Source of the DNA: Thermoprotei archaeon
Lineage (GTDB): Archaea > Thermoproteota > Thermoprotei_A > Sulfolobales > WANQ01
Length of the DNA: 11,156 nt
Direction: 5' to 3'
Assembly (NCBI GenBank): GCA_027038805.1
Contig: JALWGO010000161.1
Coordinates: forward strand, 1-11,156
Shown here: in pieces, positions 1 through 8,100 of the stretch
Numbering within the stretch: position 1 is the first letter of the stretch
Layout of the letters: every line of letters begins with the position of its first letter
Program-made: the position numbers and the translations under genes
The notes under the pieces: model-generated
The model's database searches: none
What the model saw: the letters and a program-made list of their open reading frames with translations, nothing else
What the model was told of the DNA's origin: nothing

Positions 1-248
1 GTAGTAATAAACACGTTATCCCTACCAACACGCCTTGCAACTCTCCCGACAAGTTCTTCAGCTCGACCCCAACCATACATTTCAGCAGTATCTATAAGAT
101 CTAAGCCGAGTTCAACTGCCTCAACTAATACATCTTCAGCTCTAGTATAGTCTCTTATAGCCCACGTACCAATACCTATAGCTGAAACAGTTTCACCACG
201 CCTACCAATAGGCTTACGATCAGAACTATCTATGGGAAACCTAGGCAT
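1..248 (-). CDS. Aldo/keto reductase, N-terminal part (cut by window edge)
   Basis: The minus strand encodes 82 residues before the window ends. They show the first half of an aldo/keto reductase TIM barrel: a G-I-G-T-W strand near residues 25-29, then LGLDLIDTAEMYGWGRAEEL at about 47-66. This carries the catalytic Asp (D53) and Tyr (Y58) of the family; the Lys and His of the tetrad lie outside the window. Such enzymes are cytoplasmic and reduce carbonyls with NAD(P)H; the substrate cannot be told. The ATG at 248-246 is chosen because a GGTGG ribosome-binding site (256-260) lies 7 nt upstream and an in-frame TAA lies only nine codons further upstream. It is divergent from the beta-propeller gene and has its own TATA box. 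The family assignment is strong; the physiological role is open. Confidence 0.93.
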   Translation of the reverse strand, partial: MPRFPIDSSDRKPIGRRGETVSAIGIGTWAIRDYTRAEDVLVEAVELGLDLIDTAEMYGWGRAEELVGRVARRVGRDNVFIT

Positions 249-298
249 ACCTAATCCACCAGCAATCCTATCTTATGTAAACTAGTGTTAAAGGTAAA

Positions 299-309
299 TT
301 AAATATTTA
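299..309 (-). promoter_or_regulatory. TATA box of the aldo/keto reductase gene
   Basis: Read on the minus strand this is TAAATATTTAA, a good crenarchaeal TATA element. Placing transcription about 25 nt downstream gives a start near 278 and a leader of about 30 nt that includes the GGTGG site at 256-260. The position is seen; the activity is inferred. Confidence 0.6.
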
Positions 310-392
310 GCTCAATTACTCTAAAACACGTACAAACATGTTCGAGACCGTAGAAACAAGCAATACGACGCTCAACTCCTTGATGTTCTAAT

Positions 393-406
393 GTATAGTC
401 TTATCT
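393..406 (+). promoter_or_regulatory. Possible TATA element of the beta-propeller gene
   Basis: The sequence GTATAGTCTTATCT lies about 45-55 nt before the ATG at 448, the right place for a TATA box feeding a short leader. It is a weak match and the call rests mostly on position. The ribosome-binding site GAGGTG at 434-439 is clear, with 8 nt to the start codon. Confidence 0.3.
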
Positions 407-447
407 AGAAAAGAAAGAATACATTATGAAATAGAGGTGTAACACAT

Positions 448-2778
448 ATGAAGAGAAGCATACTATTAATCACGTCAATAGTATTGATTATAGCCGTTAC
501 AGTAGCTTATGTAAACTATGCCAAGAACCGTAACATGAACCAAGTAGTAGCCAATACCACTACAACACCAGCTAGTACGCTAGTAAACACAAGTAGAGTA
601 TCCAGTGAGAACACAGGGACAACTATGCAGCCCATTAATTATTCGCGAGAACTAGTAGAAGACAAGAGTATCCTAAAATCCTTTAACAGTTATAGCGAAC
701 TAGCAGAATACCTCAAGGAAACCCTAGGGAACAGACACGTAGACGTATTCGTAGGTATTCCGACGATAGCATATATTGGAACACCAACACTTACCGTAAC
801 CGCTACAGCCAATCCTCCAGTCACAGGGCCTACTCAGGGAGTCCAAGAACCCGGTAAGGGTGTAGATGTAGAGGCTTCTTATTCTAAAACTAATGTACAG
901 GTAAGTGGTGTTGATGAAGCAGATATCGTTAAAACTGATGGAGAATACATATACGTTGCTAGAGGAAACCAAGTATACGTTATCAAAGCTTACCCCCCAG
1001 ACCAGTTAAAGATAACCTCAATTATCAGAGTAAGTGGGAACCATAGCTTAGGTGAAACCAATAGTACCCGTGATGTGATAGTTAAGAGAGACATTAATGT
1101 AAGGGGACTATATGTTCGTGGAGACAAGCTAATAATAATAGCAGAAGAACACAGTTACAAGATACTACCACTACCAGAAGAAGTAACAATACCAGTACAA
1201 GTCCCCAAAGAACGAGCCAACAATACCAGTATAAACATAACGACAACCACTGTTACGGTAACGACCCCTCCCCCGCCAGCTCCAAGTACTCCAGTACCAG
1301 TAATTATCCCTTCAATAGGGTTCGAGAAAACCATAACACTAGTATACAATATAGACAATAGAAGTAATCCCGAACTAGTATACAATATTAGTATAAGTGG
1401 AGACTATATAACGTCTAGAATGATAGACAACTACCTATACGTTCTAACAGTCATGCCCGCAAAGATATATGATTACCGTGAAAACAAGTACAATATCCTA
1501 GTACCCGAAATCAATGACGAGAAAATATCGGTGGACAAGATATACTATATCGCTAACAATACTCCAGTAAACCCCACCTACACTACGATACTAGCATTAG
1601 ACGTAGACTCGGGTAAATATAATGGACAAGCAATAATACAGGATTATACAAGCCACATATACATGTCTAAAAACAACCTATACATCCTAGTAGAAAAAGA
1701 CCACAACTACGACGCCATGTTGAGAAGTATATTAGAGAAAATACTACCGAGACTCTCAGGAGAACTAGCTAAAAAAGTAGAAGAAATACTATCAAATAAT
1801 ACAAGTATAAGTCCCTTCATGCTAGACGAGTTATCTGAGAAGCTATGGCAATGGTTTAACAGCTTACCCCGAGATGGGAAAGTAGAAGTAATAAAAGAAG
1901 TCTATGACGTGATAGCTAGAGAATACTATACAATTGAAACAAATATCTACAAGCTCGCAGTCAAAGACTTAGAGCTAAAGCTAGTAGCAGTAGGCAAGGT
2001 ACCGGGTAGAATACTCGACCAGTTCGCTATGGATGAATACAAGGATTATTTCCGAGTAGCAACAACTTCTATGAAACCAGTACTAGTAAACACCACTTAT
2101 ACTCCATACATAGACATAGAGTTCAATCCAGTAAATAACGTCTATATCCTAGATGGGAACCTAGAAGTAGTGGGTAAACTAGAAGGCATCGCACCATCAG
2201 AGCAAATATATTCAGCACGCTTTATGGGAGACATATTATTCCTAGTAACCTATAGGAGAATAGATCCCCTCTTTGCAATAAACCTATCGGATCCGGAAAA
2301 CCCGGAGATCATAGGATACGTTAAGATACCGGGCTACAGTGAATACCTTCACCCATACAAGAACAACCTACTAATCGGCATAGGAATTGAAACAGATGAA
2401 AACGGGCGACCACTCGGATTAAAGATAAGCGTCTTCAATGCAACAGATCTCAAAGACATTAAGGAGGCTTCAACCATAGTGTTAAAAGACGGTTATATTA
2501 CATCACCAATACTCTACGACCACCACGCCTTCGTGTTAAACTATGAGAAAAACTACATGCTCATACCGATATACCGTGTAATGGGTTCGGGGATCTATAT
2601 GATAATAATAGACCCAGATACAGGTAAGCTGGCGGTCAAAGGATACATTCCTCTAAGCTACCCGGGGAGAGCATTATACATAGGGGACTACATATACGCT
2701 ATGGGATACGATAAATTAGTGGTATCCGACGGAAACCTCAGGGAAGTAGGATCTATTGATCTAGTAGGCGTAGAATAA
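448..2778 (+). CDS. Membrane-anchored secreted protein with C-terminal beta-propeller domain
   Basis: This is a 776-residue exported protein. An N-terminal hydrophobic segment (about 5-22, after MKRS) acts as signal or anchor, and a Thr/Ser/Asn-rich linker follows to about residue 60. The propeller starts with the family hallmark at about 145-170 (YSKTNVQVSGVDEADIVKTDG), and a second hallmark sits at 516-540 (GKVPGRILDQFAMDE, then FRVATT). Both mark the secreted beta-propeller family (Pfam Beta_propel, COG4880), whose biochemical role is not established. Two insertions stand out: a Thr/Pro-rich loop at about 257-288 and a charged, probably helical segment at about 420-493. N-glycosylation sequons are frequent. 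There is no C-terminal membrane helix, so it should hang outside the cell from its N-terminal anchor. The ATG is supported by GAGGTG 8 nt upstream. It leads a run of four exported-protein genes. The family call is firm; the function is unknown. Confidence 0.92.
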   Translation: MKRSILLITSIVLIIAVTVAYVNYAKNRNMNQVVANTTTTPASTLVNTSRVSSENTGTTMQPINYSRELVEDKSILKSFNSYSELAEYLKETLGNRHVDVFVGIPTIAYIGTPTLTVTATANPPVTGPTQGVQEPGKGVDVEASYSKTNVQVSGVDEADIVKTDGEYIYVARGNQVYVIKAYPPDQLKITSIIRVSGNHSLGETNSTRDVIVKRDINVRGLYVRGDKLIIIAEEHSYKILPLPEEVTIPVQVPKERANNTSINITTTTVTVTTPPPPAPSTPVPVIIPSIGFEKTITLVYNIDNRSNPELVYNISISGDYITSRMIDNYLYVLTVMPAKIYDYRENKYNILVPEINDEKISVDKIYYIANNTPVNPTYTTILALDVDSGKYNGQAIIQDYTSHIYMSKNNLYILVEKDHNYDAMLRSILEKILPRLSGELAKKVEEILSNNTSISPFMLDELSEKLWQWFNSLPRDGKVEVIKEVYDVIAREYYTIETNIYKLAVKDLELKLVAVGKVPGRILDQFAMDEYKDYFRVATTSMKPVLVNTTYTPYIDIEFNPVNNVYILDGNLEVVGKLEGIAPSEQIYSARFMGDILFLVTYRRIDPLFAINLSDPENPEIIGYVKIPGYSEYLHPYKNNLLIGIGIETDENGRPLGLKISVFNATDLKDIKEASTIVLKDGYITSPILYDHHAFVLNYEKNYMLIPIYRVMGSGIYMIIIDPDTGKLAVKGYIPLSYPGRALYIGDYIYAMGYDKLVVSDGNLREVGSIDLVGVE

Positions 2779-2795
2779 TTTTTGATTATACACTA

Positions 2796-2817
2796 TATAC
2801 GGAAGCGTATAGTTTTT
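2796..2817 (+). terminator. Hairpin plus T-run after the beta-propeller gene
   Basis: A 6-bp stem (TATACG 2796-2801 with CGTATA 2806-2811) closed by a GAAG loop is followed by G and five Ts at 2813-2817. It begins 18 nt after the stop codon. Archaeal termination relies mainly on the T-run; the stem may help. The same T-rich stretch runs into TATA, so part of it could also serve the next promoter. Confidence 0.5.
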
Positions 2818-2826
2818 ATACAGTAC

Positions 2827-2835
2827 TAATATATA
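2827..2835 (+). promoter_or_regulatory. TATA box of the 283-residue protein gene
   Basis: The TAATATATA stretch lies about 52-60 nt before the GTG start at 2887. A transcription start about 25 nt downstream would fall near 2855-2860 and give a leader of about 30 nt. The TTTTTATA at 2813-2820 is an alternative TATA giving a leader of about 45 nt. Confidence 0.45.
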
Positions 2836-2864
2836 CCTAGCAGAACATATAGTTACCTGGCAGA
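2835..2864 (+). repeat. Pair of 10-bp direct repeats, possible operator
   Basis: ACCTAGCAGA (2835-2844) and ACCTGGCAGA (2855-2864) differ at one base and are spaced exactly 20 bp start to start, close to two helical turns. The preceding base is also T in both copies. They sit between the TATA box and the start codon of the 283-residue protein gene, where archaeal repressors often block RNA polymerase. Regulatory use is an inference. Confidence 0.35.
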
Positions 2865-2886
2865 GAAAGATAGAGATGGAAGATTA

Positions 2887-3738
2887 GTGATATTAAATAA
2901 TAGGTTGAAATTGCTGGTTATAGCATCAATAGCATTTGTGATAATTTGTACAATACTTGTTTTATCAACAGTACCCTTAGAAAAATATCATGTTAGACCA
3001 ACTAAGACTATACTCCACGGCACGAGCCTTAAATTATATGAGCCGATTTCACCAGTTGATATCGTTAGAGTCTTCGCAAAGTATACTTATATTCACATAG
3101 AACGTAATAGTACTGTGTACAAGTATACTTATATAAAGTATTGTGTTAACAAGGATAAATCTAAGAGCAATCACATAGTATACGATGTCTCAATAAGTAA
3201 ATGGACACAATATGATAGTTTTATGAATTCTACTAGCAATAGTACATATAGTGTTGTATTAAGAAACGATACTGGTAACATAGTTAATATAACATACGCA
3301 GATGACGAGCTGTCTATAACTGATAAAGATAATCTAAGTAAGAGTATGCAGAAGTTTTTAAATGAGCCTTTCCGAGAACACGAGCTCAGGGATATAGTTG
3401 GTTTCTTAGACCTAGTTAGCATTGACAGTTTTCTTGTATCCTCTAACAATTATACTAGGATATACTCTGAAAGCATAGTAGAACGATTAGATGGAGAAAC
3501 AGTTACAGGCTTCAAAGTCTACGTATACTTTCCAGGACATGTTAAAGTAGAGAGTGGTAGGGGATACGAGCACCAGTATGATAAGTGGGCAGGCATTTAT
3601 GGCTCACATCCAATAGGTATAGAATTCGATATAGTTAAACTACCGAATACTAATGAATGGATTATAATATATATGCACGTTGAACTCGAGAACGGCGTAG
3701 TACACGATTATTTTTTAAAAGACATTGAACTAGCATAA
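2887..3738 (+). CDS. Membrane-anchored exported protein of unknown family
   Basis: This is a 283-residue protein that I do not recognise. A single hydrophobic segment at about 8-27, after a short basic start (NNRLK), should act as an uncleaved signal anchor; the remaining 250 or so residues would face outward. The ectodomain is rich in Tyr, Ser and Asn, with N-glycosylation sequons near residues 74, 114, 118, 127, 134, 148 and 188. It contains a repeated KYTYI pentapeptide at 65-69 and 79-83. The GTG start is supported by the hydrophobic N-terminus that follows and by a weak purine-rich GAGATGGA at 2873-2880; a TTG at 2905 is possible but would remove the basic residues. Tandem TAA-TAG stops end the gene. 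It lies 108 nt after the propeller gene and 56 nt before the next exported-protein gene, so a surface role beside them is likely. Being clearly a gene is well supported; the function is not known. Confidence 0.8.
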   Translation: MILNNRLKLLVIASIAFVIICTILVLSTVPLEKYHVRPTKTILHGTSLKLYEPISPVDIVRVFAKYTYIHIERNSTVYKYTYIKYCVNKDKSKSNHIVYDVSISKWTQYDSFMNSTSNSTYSVVLRNDTGNIVNITYADDELSITDKDNLSKSMQKFLNEPFREHELRDIVGFLDLVSIDSFLVSSNNYTRIYSESIVERLDGETVTGFKVYVYFPGHVKVESGRGYEHQYDKWAGIYGSHPIGIEFDIVKLPNTNEWIIIYMHVELENGVVHDYFLKDIELA

Positions 3739-3794
3739 TAGTGATACCTATATTATCCTTTGTCAACTAGATTAAGGTTAATGGGGGATACTTA

Positions 3795-5030
3795 TTGGAT
3801 AAGCGGATTCTCATTGCATCTATACTAGTAGTTGTAGTTGGCGTGTTATTCATATACTTTACCCTAACGATGGAGCCTCTCAAGCCAGCAGTATCTCTTA
3901 TAAATAATACTAGCTTTACTGGCCGCTTGAGAATGATTAACTCGTGCATTAATAGTGAGGGGAGGATACTGGTCCAAAGCAATGTGAATGGCTCGTTGCT
4001 TGTCTCTAGGATACTGTTTTCTGGGTTCTCGTGCAAGCCTAGGACGCTGTTATCCGAGAACAATAGTGTTGTAACTGGTGTTGCAATACTAAGTTTAGGT
4101 AATGAGAGCTTTACAGCTGTATCATCTTATAGGATTGAGGCTGGTGGGACGGCTGCAGATATAAGAGTATATGATAGTAATGGAAAATTAGTATGGGATC
4201 TAGAAGACTCGGAAACAGTCAATGCTACAATAACATGTGGCATCGAGTCTAATTCCTTTATTTTAGCTAGCCTAGACCCCCAAGGACAGCTACACGTCTC
4301 AAAAATATACGTCAATAACGATAGAGTAGCCTATGAGTGGAATAAAACGTTTAGCATAAACCCCTCAATACAGTTCAACAACATCCTATTATCGCTGAAC
4401 TCTATTACAAATACTATAGCAGTTGCCTCCGGCCGAACACTACTAGTATTAGACTATAATGATGGCGCTATTCTACTAGGTGTAAAGGATATCGGCGGTA
4501 GGATAGTAAAGTTAGAGAACACGTGGAAAGAATACTATCTACTCGTACGTAGACTCGGTATTGGAGAAGTAATTAGAGTCTATAAGAGCGATAACGGGTT
4601 ATGGAACTATACCATAGTATATGAGAATAAGAGCATAGTAGACTTCAAGCCATCTTTTGATGGAGAAGACATAGCTGTAGCCGTGGGAACACCCTTCTCC
4701 TTATTAAACGAGAACTCCTCCAGTAAGATAATACTGGTTAAATCTAACGGTGATGTAATGGGAGAGACAATAGTAAAGGGGGTAATCATAGGTTTAAACA
4801 ATCTTAAACGTATTGGAGGGAGACCATATCTCTTACTAGACTATGCGGTAGCCAACGGTTCTTCAACGACATATTATAGTGCAATCATATTGTTGGGGGG
4901 AAACGAGTTCGCCTGGAAGTATACGTCTCTAAGACCAGTTAGGAGTACATGGATTGACGATAGACTATTAGTCCTAGAATATAGGGATCATAGAACCAAT
5001 TTATACTGTTACAGTATAACTTTTCCCTAG
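3795..5030 (+). CDS. Membrane-anchored protein with propeller-like beta repeats
   Basis: This 411-residue protein begins with a basic tip and one hydrophobic anchor (about 4-24), then an outward-facing domain. The domain has repeating beta-strand units with turn motifs such as IRVYDSNGKLVWDL (123-136), LLVLDYNDGAIL (216-227), VDFKPSFDGEDIAVAVG (282-298) and KIILVKSNGDV (311-321). These resemble PQQ or WD40-type blades, so a beta-propeller is likely, although no family signature is clear. Four cysteines (51, 80, 148, 405) could form disulfides, which are common in hyperthermophiles. The TTG start is preferred because GGGGGA at 3783-3788 lies 6 nt upstream, and the ATG at 3781 is out of frame. 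It follows the 283-residue protein gene by only 56 nt, so the two may be co-transcribed. The propeller fold is inferred and no ligand can be named. Confidence 0.82.
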   Translation: MDKRILIASILVVVVGVLFIYFTLTMEPLKPAVSLINNTSFTGRLRMINSCINSEGRILVQSNVNGSLLVSRILFSGFSCKPRTLLSENNSVVTGVAILSLGNESFTAVSSYRIEAGGTAADIRVYDSNGKLVWDLEDSETVNATITCGIESNSFILASLDPQGQLHVSKIYVNNDRVAYEWNKTFSINPSIQFNNILLSLNSITNTIAVASGRTLLVLDYNDGAILLGVKDIGGRIVKLENTWKEYYLLVRRLGIGEVIRVYKSDNGLWNYTIVYENKSIVDFKPSFDGEDIAVAVGTPFSLLNENSSSKIILVKSNGDVMGETIVKGVIIGLNNLKRIGGRPYLLLDYAVANGSSTTYYSAIILLGGNEFAWKYTSLRPVRSTWIDDRLLVLEYRDHRTNLYCYSITFP

Positions 5031-5073
5031 CCCTTCAGGGGGACTTGTCTTCTCCTTTATGTCTCTTTGTTGC
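5025..5073 (+). terminator. Weak hairpin and pyrimidine-rich tract, possible terminator
   Basis: CCCT (5025-5028), overlapping the stop codon, can pair with AGGG (5037-5040). The pair is followed by a pyrimidine-rich run at 5044-5073. Pyrimidine tracts can end transcription in archaea. The stem is short, so this is only a candidate between two exported-protein genes. Confidence 0.28.
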
Positions 5074-5082
5074 CTACTAACA

Positions 5083-5090
5083 CTTATAAT
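5083..5090 (+). promoter_or_regulatory. TATA box of the large surface protein gene
   Basis: CTTATAAT lies 42-49 nt before the ATG at 5132. A transcription start near 5112-5115 would leave a short leader that just includes the strong ribosome-binding site GAGGTGG at 5116-5122, 9 nt from the ATG. This suggests the gene has its own promoter. Confidence 0.55.
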
Positions 5091-5131
5091 CTCGGCCTGG
5101 TTAAGCTAAGTTTAAGAGGTGGTAATACTTT

Positions 5132-8100
5132 ATGTTGCGTGCCAAAAAATCGTATTTTATGATATTATTGCTAGTATTATCATTTATAACGCCGTTAATA
5201 AGTATGCCAGTAAACGCTCAAGCAAGCCTTCAAGCAGTAGACCGCTACCCCCAGACCCTAGTCTACAGCAATGAGCCTGTCTACTACTTCGTTCAAGCAG
5301 CTGGTAGAGAGAACCTAACACTAGAGGCTGTAATGAACATAACATTAGATACGGGATTAGTAGTAGATACAACTGAAATAGTGCCGCACGGGACATGTAA
5401 TCTAAACGTTCACGTAGTATTCCCTAATGATACTTCAGTAGCTAAAGCATTTGTTAGAATATATAAAGTCGGACTAGGGGAAGTAGGGGCTGGATACACT
5501 AATCAATGGGGCTATATAACGTTCTACATATGGGGCGGAGCATATTATGTTCAAGCATACTATGATACGAATAATGACGGAGTATTCGACTATTACGGTA
5601 ATCTCTCAATACCATTCTTCAGTAAGGGTAGTGTAGTAAAGGTAACATTGTATCCGGTTAAAGACGTACTAGGAATCCATGGAGCAAGCTATAAGGTAGT
5701 CTTCAATCAAAGAATGTTCTACTTAGGAGCCAACTGGTATATGGGGGTTATCCCAGGATTACCGTCAATATATACTGTAGCTAAAGCATCAGAGCCAACC
5801 ATGCCGGGTGATCTAAGGATAATAGTGAAATCAAGTGTTCAGGTTAGCATAAAGGCTACTGGTGGTGAAACACTTTATTCGACAACATATAATGTCCAAC
5901 CATCTAATTATACGGATAAGCTTAAGCCAATAGTATTATTACTCGATGAGGACTACAGTGTTGTAGACAATATAAAACTAGTTGACGCACCCTCAAATAT
6001 ATCTCTCAAAGTACTCGCTTTCGATGACTGGAGCCTAGATAGGATTAAAGCCTATGCTTACAATGATACCGGTAATATTAGTCTAAGCCTTAAGAAAGAC
6101 AAGATTACATCCAACCTCGAGATATCGTTATCTAAGATTCGAGACATAATCCACGATATTGAAGCCAGTCTAGGAAACTACACTATAGTGATACCAACTC
6201 CATCTATTCCACTCAAAGTATACGATACAATAGTCCCAGTCTCTAAGCCAGGCGAGACCATTAGAGTCAAGGCGGTAGCAGTAGATTCTGACGGTAAGAA
6301 GAGTAGTAGCCAGATAGCAGTATTAATGGGAGTGAACAATAAGTCTAATATAATAATAGTAGACCCCTTGTTCAAGTACACTAACTATATCGTAAACGAT
6401 AACAGTTACGCAAGTATTGGAAGCCTACTAGCATCCATGGGTATAGCCGGGCTATCAGACTACTATAACGGGCTAGCTAGTCTCGGAGAAGAATACCGTG
6501 GTTACAAGAACCTATTATACAATTATACTGGAGTAATAGAGAAGTACAAGCCCTATATAGTAAGCCGGCTCCCAGATCCAAGCCTATTAGACAAAGTGAA
6601 GCCTAAGGCAATAATAATAACTACGCCCCTAATCAGCGAAAGTCAGGGTAAAGTGGAAGCCATAATAAACTATGCAGCCAATCATAATATAACAATAGTA
6701 TTAACACCACAATCACTCCTAGATCCAGCAATAATAGGTGGAAACCGCACGGTATTCTACACTTTATTACAGGCTTCAGGGCTCATAGATTATTATGTAG
6801 CGGCTAGAATATTTTCACAAGTCTATCCAAGCACTCTATTATCAATACCATGGATAGAGTGGACTGGCCCGCTAACACTAGCTAACGGGGAAATAGTATA
6901 CGCGGCGAATTCAACTGTTCATGCCGGATGGCAGCTCGGCTATGCTGGAATGAGCAACTTGCTCAAAAACATATTATCGCTTAACATATCATTAGGTCGC
7001 TACAATTTACTAGCAAGTCAACTAGGATTAAATGTAGGTAAACTAGTAGAAAAAGTTAAATCATCGCTGAGAAGTCTCCCGGAAATATATGAGTCTCTAG
7101 CAAAGGCAACCTATATTAGAGGAAAACTAATAGTAGACGGCGTAAAAATACCAGTATCAAGTGATCTAATAAAAATCCTAGTAGGTAAGCCTAGAGCAAA
7201 GATTATTGCTAGAAGCAACGATAATCTCGCAATAGCGACGAGATACGATGTAGGGAGTCTCCACGTAATATACGCTGGGATTGCTCCAAGAGATCTCGGT
7301 TTAATAGTAGGGCTTTTGGATCAAAAACCGAAAACCTATACAACTACAGTGATGCTGCAGGGGATAAAGGTATCAGAGGAGGTAGCAAAAGAATACCAGT
7401 CTATTATGCACAGTCTAGTAAACTATACTAAACTACTCGTAAACGATACAATAATAGTGCCATGCAAAGGCCATGCTATATACGATATAAGTGATATAAA
7501 GAAGGGTAAGGTAGCAGTAACGATAATATCAGGGGAGGGTACACCAAGAGTAGTTGTTAATAGTGATGGACTAGTACTAGGGGAGCATAAGGGGAAAATA
7601 TACAATGTTATAATAGCTAATGCGTCAAAGATAACATTGAATATATCAGTAGATAACCCGAACTCCATGCTAGTACCAGTAAAGATAATAGTGAGGGCTA
7701 AGCCACTTAAGCCTAAACCAGTAATCATTGAGGCAAAGGGGATAGCACTACAGTTAAAGTACAATAGGACTGCATACAAGCTCCTAGGATCACCTGACGA
7801 GATAATTGTATCGTTGAAAAAGAAGGATCTAGCTGGTATAAGCAAGCTAATAGTGCCGTTAAATACCTTGCCTTCGCGGAGAATAGTGTTAAACCTGACG
7901 AGTATTATTAGAAGCAATAGAATAGATAGAAGCATCAACATAGTATTAGTAGGCGATGTAGGAAACATGACGTTAAAGATAAGTAAAGACACAAACATTC
8001 CAACAAGAACACTAGAGTTCAAGCCAATAAGAATCCCGCCAGCACTACCCGAGAACTCCTATATAATAGCACCAGTAGTAGACATAGGTCCCAGCGGAAT

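Noticed and set aside
2876..2887. Three-codon upstream frame (ATG GAA GAT TAG) whose stop overlaps the GTG start of the 283-residue protein
   Set aside because: The overlap is neat, but a frame this short is expected by chance and nothing else supports translation coupling.
3767..4063. 98-codon minus-strand frame over the start of the 411-residue protein gene
   Set aside because: The plus-strand gene has a membrane anchor, a good ribosome-binding site and beta repeats, while the minus frame has no supporting signals.
7423..8022. A 199-codon open frame on the minus strand inside the large surface protein gene
   Set aside because: It is antisense to a well-supported gene. Its Leu/Ile/Val-rich product is what the complement of Asn/Lys/Ile/Thr codons gives, and it has no promoter or ribosome-binding site that I can see.
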